Below, one piece after another: positions 58,644 through 64,000 of a stretch of DNA of 64,000 bases. How positions within the stretch are numbered: the first letter of the stretch is position 1; every line of letters begins with the position of its first letter. The notes under the pieces were generated by a model. It did no database searches. It was not told where the DNA came from and saw nothing but the letters and a program-made list of their open reading frames with translations. The stretch covers positions 22,338,773-22,402,772 of the forward strand of contig OX155961.1 in assembly GCA_944548615.1 (NCBI GenBank), written 5' to 3'. The position numbers and the translations under genes are program-made. Origin of the DNA: Micropterix aruncella. Lineage: Eukaryota > Arthropoda > Insecta > Lepidoptera > Micropterigidae.

Positions 58644-59315
58644 AATGTTTGGGAGCTAATGGGCCCATGATGAGGTGGCCACGATGACCCATGTGTTCAG
58701 GGTCGGTCACACTCACGGGTCAACACCCATCCGATGGCCTCCACGCATGAGGTGCGAACCTGGGTAGGACACTGGGTCAACCAGTCTCCCCTGGGAATCA
58801 AACCTCTGGCGCTCCTGGACGGTCTGCGCACCGAGCGGCGCAAGCCAATCGACTGTGCTCTCCGACTAACAGTCGGGGGAGTCTGGAACTGTATTGTTTC
58901 CTATAGAGCGGGGGTGGTTGCCTACCTTACGGCGACTGCTCTTGAAATGACCATTGGCAATCCGATCCCGGTTCAGAGTCGGGCAAAGGACGCCTTGGTC
59001 CGCGATAGATTCGGTGCACACCGTTTCACCGCTTCGTAAGGGAGAGGACCGCGCAAGCGACCTCGAACTCGGAACCAATCGAGAGACCGGAGAAATCTGG
59101 TCACAATTGGAAGCAAGGGCGCGAGTGTCGGCCCGCCAGGTAACATACTGGCTATCTCGCGGTAAAGGCGTTGGCTTCTTGCGGGTTGTGGCGTAGCTAG
59201 ACGTCGGATTTGTTATGTCCAAAGTCTTCTACGCTCACTGCACGGTCGATAGAACGAAGAATCGTTAAAACGTCCTGCGGTGACGGGTTCGCCCGTTGTT
59301 GTTGACATCTCAATA
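58644..59315 (+). repeat. Unclassified repeat Q, copy 4 (reference)
   Basis: Well delimited by the 87-bp direct repeats. Contains GGTGCGAACCTGGGTAGG, CCGCGCAAGCGACCTCGAAC, GGTAAAGGCGTTGGCT and near its right end GGTGACGGGTTCGCCCGTTG, a hairpin ACGGG-TTCG-CCCGT with a UUCG tetraloop if transcribed. GC content is higher than the surroundings. No ORF is supported. Confidence 0.75.
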
Positions 59316-59402
59316 TGTATGTCTTGCGTCGCGTCTTCTATTTTGTATGAAAGTTATTTAAACGGACTCCGCGGCCGAGTCTTACGTCCGTTGTGTGTGG
59401 CT
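59316..59402 (+). repeat. 87-bp direct repeat, right copy
   Basis: Identical to 58557-58643. Confidence 0.93.
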
Positions 59403-59404
59403 TG

Positions 59405-59440
59405 TGCCTTAGGCCTTGTACAGAAGGAGCGAATCGTACG
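59405..59440. repeat. Inverted-repeat end CAGAAGGAGCGAAT, left
   Basis: TACAGAAGGAGCGAATCGTACGC here, a second CCAGAAGGAGCGTATCACGCGCG at 59466, and the complement ATTCGCTCCTTCTGG at 61706-61720. Probably terminal repeats of one or two elements. Confidence 0.5.
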
Positions 59441-59689
59441 CTCGTAATACGTGCGTAAGTTGTGTCCAGAAGGAGCGTATCACGCGCGAGCACTAGGAAG
59501 AGGAATGATGTTCTGTATTTGACATGCAGTTGAAAGAAGAGGTAGAGTTGTGGCTAGGCTACCGTCGCTAGCAGAGGCAAAAACTACAATGTACTTAGTG
59601 CATCCAATTCTTTACAATAGAATGACACATAGTTGTTTGAAACGTTGTATCCAACTTTGAGACGGCATGAGAAGATAAATGCATGACAA

Positions 59690-60038
59690 AATATTAACCC
59701 TCCCCGTTTGAACTAACCATTGTTGGTTAGACAATTACACGTCCAAGATGGTCTCTAATCAATATTGGTTAGGGCGCACCGCGCTGCGTGAAATGCGATT
59801 TATTACTCGAATTGCGATCCTATCCGCGTATAAAGTATGCGATATCGAATACGTCGAACGGTCGAACTCTAATTGACGACTTTTGGCCAATAAATTATTT
59901 ACAATAATCAGTTTTGCTCGATCGCCCGCCGCGCGCCCGCCGCGACTCGCCGAGCCGCCGTGCGGCCGTTGTGCAACGCCCGAAGGGTCTGTAATTTTGT
60001 GATTTTCGTGTTATTTTTGTGCTATTTCCTGCAAAACC
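59690..60038 (+). promoter_or_regulatory. Probable promoter and non-coding first exon of a downstream gene
   Basis: CCAAT-like GGCCAATAAAT at 59885, an initiator-like AATCAGTTTTG at 59906, then a very GC- and CpG-rich leader (GCCCGCCGCGCGCCCGCCGCG) and a strong donor ACC|gtaagtaa at 60039. No ATG-initiated frame reaches the donor convincingly, so the exon is probably untranslated. Confidence 0.45.
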
Positions 60039-60869
60039 GTAAGTAATTTGCATTCTAGGAAGGTTTCCGAAAGAGAATTTCTAATTTGGGACAGCTCATC
60101 TGCTTTTTTTCACGAATTATCGGGTAAAATAGTTCGACATACGAACGCGTTGCAAAAAATGTTCGTTTGTTTTTCGCGAAATATGACGAAAAATCGCGAA
60201 TAAGGACGTAATATTCGTTTAATTCGCTTATGAAACAGCTATTATTTCATTTACATCGTATATAATCACAAAATTGGCTATATTTTGCTCAATTCAACTT
60301 GATTTCTAATTTGACATCGGACATTTTTTTATCCGCCGCTCTTCGTTACCACATTTTGATTGGGTTTTTTTATTGTTTTTCTATGAAATGTGACTCTCTG
60401 GAGTATAATATTTAGTTACTAGACATATAATAAGCATATAATAAGACATATTATTTGAAAATCCTTAACCATTTTTGTATTATCAAAGTTTCCGTCAAAG
60501 TTACCAAGTTTACAATGCTAACTCAAAAAAGTTTAGATTTTTCTGTAATATCAGACAAAGCTGAAAGTTTTGGTGTGTTTTCTAAGAAGAATGATATAGT
60601 GGAAAAGTTATTTTGAAAGAATTTCATATAAAAAACAACTTTTAAGTAATCACAAAAATAAAATATTTTTTTTTTTACGAGAATACATCGATTTTTTCTT
60701 GGCTGAGTAACTAAATATTTTTGTATGCAAATAAGTAAAACACAATACAAGTTTTGGTAAAGTATTTAATAAAGAACATAACTGTATTTACAATTTTTGC
60801 ATATTTTACGTATTTTGTGATAAAAACATCGAAATGAATTGAATAGGCGACTTTTTATCAGTTCGCCAA

Positions 60870-61090
60870 CTTTGTAATATTTATTCATTATTATCTTAAT
60901 TGTTTTACGAGATAACGTTATAATGTTTTATATTTCAAATTTCAATGCGATCATTTTAAAGTTATTCTTTTTATGATCCCTATAGTGGTTTAAAAGTTAT
61001 GGTCGTTTTTTTCAAGACCATCGACTTATCGCGCAAAACTGTCCGGTCAGAAGTGACAGCTAAATTTCACCCCGCAATAGGAGGGGTTAA
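60870..61090 (+). mobile_element. Diverged relic of TTAA MITE family M
   Basis: TTATTCATTATTATCTTAATTGTTTTAC, TTTCAATGCGATCATT and TTCTTTTTATGATCC align with copy A in order. It ends GAGGGGTTAA at 61089; the end with the 43-bp modules is lost. Confidence 0.7.
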
Positions 61091-61479
61091 AACCAATTGT
61101 TACCAGGCTCGTCCTTTTAATATTCTTCTTTCTGACATAACCGTGCCACTTTAATATAACTCAGGATGTGAGCTTGCCTTAACACAGAAGTGCCCTAGCA
61201 AGGCAGGCTCGGTTGCACATTACTTAGCATATTAAAAAAATAAACATCTAAATAATTTATGCAATATTTAATCTGGGCTCAGACAGATATATACCTAAAT
61301 TGAGACGGTATAAATAACGGCTAAATGTAACATCTAACGGTAATTCCTAAATTGTAAATTATTTTTTATTTCTTTTGTGCTCTTGCACTCGAATGCCTAT
61401 TTAACCAATAAATAAATAAAATAAATTCAATTGGCGTTACCTGCAGATCCCATGTGCTTTCCCTTTTCCTCAATTCTTC

Positions 61480-61800
61480 AATAAATAAATGGGTGTCAAA
61501 ATTTATCCGCTCCATTTCAAAGAATATGTCCGCTCTTCCGAGTGTACGCGCGTAACCTGGACGGAACCAAGGCGTCTAGTATCTCGACTCGCCCGAGCTA
61601 CGCGCGTAACATGTGCGAGTCGAGCGTCTGGCGAATTACACGGGAATTGCGCGCGAGTTTCAAACACGCGCGTTGCTTGTGGACGCGTGTATGAATACGG
61701 CAAATTCGCTCCTTCTGGAAGTCTTAGAGCTCTTGTAGACGTCCGGTTTTTTGAAAGGCAACGGACCAGTAAAAAACACAGCTCTTGTAGACGTCGGTTA
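61480..61800. other. CpG-rich segment with inverted-repeat end
   Basis: Rich in ACGCGCG and CGAGTCGAG motifs, ending in ATTCGCTCCTTCTGG, the complement of the ends near 59411 and 59466. The 131-codon frame across it is not credible. The tract AGCTCTTGTAGACGTC is repeated at 61728 and 61781. Confidence 0.45.
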
Positions 61801-61889
61801 TTTTCAATGGCAACAGACCAGGAAATAATGTATGATCTTGTATACGTGCAGTATTTTTCGGTATCAGAGATATTTCGATATTAAAGATT

Positions 61890-62870
61890 CCATGTGAATG
61901 AGATCCATCTTCTTCCTAGACCCTGTCCCATTTACTTGCGGTCGCCTTACCTTGTCTTTCTCCTCCACTGAGCACGATATTATAGTCCCTTAAATACGGA
62001 TGTCCCTTATTAAACGAAAGTCCTTTAAAAAAAAAATCAGCATACTTTTCCACCAATGATAATTTTATTTCAATAGGGAACTTACAAAGGAAAACTTACC
62101 ACAACAAAGTGTAACCGGGTAAACAACAAAAAAGAAAACTGTAACAAGGAATCTCATCTATCTGCAAAAGAGTTAAATCGTTTATTGCCTTATTGTTACA
62201 TACATAAATCGGTTCCGTGTTTGGAAAGTTTTAACTGTGGTATTGCAAACCGATTCTCGATTTCGCATTCAAAGAAACACTTCTATTTAATATTATCACA
62301 GGGTTTATCTATATACAGGAATGATCTAACTAATAGGATATTTTCATAAAGAGCGAAAAATGCGTAACGCGTGTATAAATAAGTACAAATAAATCGGAAT
62401 GATAATAACAAGAGAATCCAAAATAAATCATTCATTATTACGGTACGTCTCGCTTAATCAATTGAATTTCAATTACATTTTTTACTACTACCACTGATGT
62501 AGTATTTAATTTATCATTAAATCCATTTCGCTAACATACAATGAATTCCAACATTTTATAATTACAGATACGTTTTACGATAAACGGGTCACGCGCACCC
62601 AGACTATAGAAACGTTTATTAGAGATGCGCGAATATGTCATTTCTTACACGACTGCCCAAAAAAATGGAGTGTTATGTGTTCAGGGTTTATCTATGCTTC
62701 CGTTTCTTTATTCCACCATAACTTCTAAACGCTTGAGCCGATTTAGAAGTGTATGGCATTGTTAGAATCGTTATGCCATCCCGAATGTCATAGGGTACAT
62801 CAACTAACCAAATATCAAAAGTAAGTAGTTGTCTAAATGTCCAAATGTCAATAAATTAACATCAATATAT
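61890..62870. other. No feature recognised
   Basis: AT-rich sequence without a supported coding frame or repeat. Confidence 0.4.
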
Positions 62871-62871
62871 T

Positions 62872-63480
62872 GTGTTTAGCACCCTAATATGGATACCGGG
62901 TCAGCAAGGCATACCCGGCAACGAAGAGGCCGACAGACTGGCAAAACTGGGCACACTGGAATGCCCGGTGGAGCCAGTTGTAGGGGTGCCCTTCGCTACA
63001 GGTAAAAAAATCATCAGGGACTGCTTGGAGCAGGAACATCGGGCTTCCTGGAAAAAAGAATCAGGGATGTCGCCAGGCAAAAGCCATGATGGAGCAACCA
63101 CTGCAAAAGAAAACCAAGGCCCTACTTGACATGAGCAAGAAGAACCTTAGAACCACTATCGGTCTCCTCACCGGACACACGACCCTTAGAGCACATCAAT
63201 TCAACCTTGGCTTGACCGAGAGCAAAGATTGCCGAATATGTGGCGAAGAACCTGAAGACAGCATACACATCGTTGGTCGCTGCCCAGGTCTGCTAAAAAC
63301 ACAGTTTACTGGGACGAGCCTTTCTCGAACCTAGCGATCTGCCCAACTTGAAGGTCAGTGATCTACTTGGCCTGGTAAGAAGTACTGGGCTACTAGCTGA
63401 CCACTGACCTAACCACATAGTGGGTAGTTACAAAAGATCTTATAGATCTAGGTGACATCAAGGGCTGGAAAAAAGCCCCC
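62872..63480 (+). pseudogene. R1/LOA-type RNase H and C-terminal relic
   Basis: Reads LIWIPGQQGIPGNEEADRLAKLG (RNase H C-terminal half), then after a frameshift near 63065 TIGLLTGHTTLRAHQFNLGL and the knuckle CRICGEEPEDSIHIVGRC. The tail reads VSDLLGLVRSTGLLADH-stop in a third frame, and AAAAAAGCCCCCCAC ends the 3' region. A different family from the LOA-like copies above. Confidence 0.85.
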
Positions 63481-63549
63481 CACTCCGTTATAGTTTACTT
63501 TCTGTAATGGCAGTCGTGTTTATTATTCTTTTTAATGTATTTACGAGTT

Positions 63550-63653
63550 GAATCGTTGAATTATGTGACTAAACAGTCACATCAATCAACGATTCAGAAA
63601 ATATATTCAGCGATCATCCCGGTTTCCGGATGATCGCCGAATAATTTTCTGAA
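63550..63653. other. Two overlapping hairpins
   Basis: Hairpin 1: GAATCGTTGA / TCAACGATTC (63550-63595) with an inner ATGTGACT-AAAC-AGTCACAT. Hairpin 2: 63593-63653, a 61-nt stem-loop TTCAGAAAAT...AGCGATCATCC / GGATGATCGCC...ATTTTCTGAA. They share three bases. No gene is near enough to give a context. Confidence 0.6.
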
Positions 63654-64000
63654 AAAACGAATCGACAATACGACATATCTCACGCACTCCAATCCCTAAA
63701 TTTCCTACATATAAAACTATACAAATGCTTAAATTCTCCACCCCGATAAATTAATAACAGTTAGCACCTATAGACTATTGCACATTACAAAAATATTCCT
63801 CACCGAAGAAAATAAGTATAATAAAGAAAAAAAGTCTCAAATGGCAAGATAATTAAATAGTAAATAAATATTATAATAATAAACAGTTTTGGCGGGTTCT
63901 TTTAACATTATTTTTATAAATAGTTACGAGAAGATCACAAAATAATTGTCTTTGGCAAGTACGACTCTTCGACGCTTTTTCTATTATACTAAATGACCAG

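Noticed and set aside
61489..61884. 131-residue ORF
   Set aside because: It crosses a CpG-rich repeat-like segment and reads as Arg/Ser-rich noise with no conserved pattern.

Overview
The window is nuclear DNA of an insect. It holds compact protein exons with GT/AG introns, a dense mix of insect-type transposons and (TTAGG)-like motifs, and no bacterial features. The order is not settled by the sequence; several non-coding repeats resemble ones I associate with Lepidoptera, but that is an impression from memory. Three conserved housekeeping genes can be read through with every splice phase consistent, and almost everything else is mobile-element sequence lying in their introns.

Layout. (1) 1-35040, + strand: the 3' two thirds of the class III PI 3-kinase gene (Vps34/PIK3C3), nine exons from the helical domain to the stop; the 5' exons lie upstream of the window. 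(2) 35216-40250, - strand: a complete two-exon VPS33B-type Sec1/Munc18 gene, tail to tail with Vps34 (175 bp between stop codons). (3) 42991-56009, + strand: a complete six-exon Idh3a gene (mitochondrial NAD-isocitrate dehydrogenase alpha subunit), head to head with VPS33B across about 2.7 kb. (4) 56010-64000: decayed repeats, a probable promoter with a non-coding first exon at 59908-60038 for a gene to the right, and an RNase H relic.

Functional links. Vps34 makes PI3P on endosomes and autophagic membranes, and VPS33B acts in endosome/lysosome tethering and fusion, so the convergent pair belongs to neighbouring steps of one pathway. Idh3a is a TCA-cycle enzyme with no evident link.

Mobile DNA. 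I see non-LTR retroelements of several clades (R2/R4/NeSL-like REL-endonuclease elements, a LOA/R1-like RNase H element, jockey-like and CR1-like relics), a Penelope GIY-YIG relic, three solo LTRs of one family with 4-bp target duplications, a tRNA-headed SINE, a Helitron with both termini, and DNA transposons or MITEs of the mariner, pogo, hAT, PIF/Harbinger and piggyBac types. The most interesting structures are: a perfect 441-bp palindrome bounded by TTAA; a group of TTAA-flanked MITEs whose ends carry a palindromic module repeated at exactly 43-bp spacing in three different sequence versions; a twin-primed inverted retroelement proved by a 14-bp target duplication; an RNase H-coding hairpin at which independent copies begin; and an unclassified repeat flanked by identical 87-bp direct repeats.
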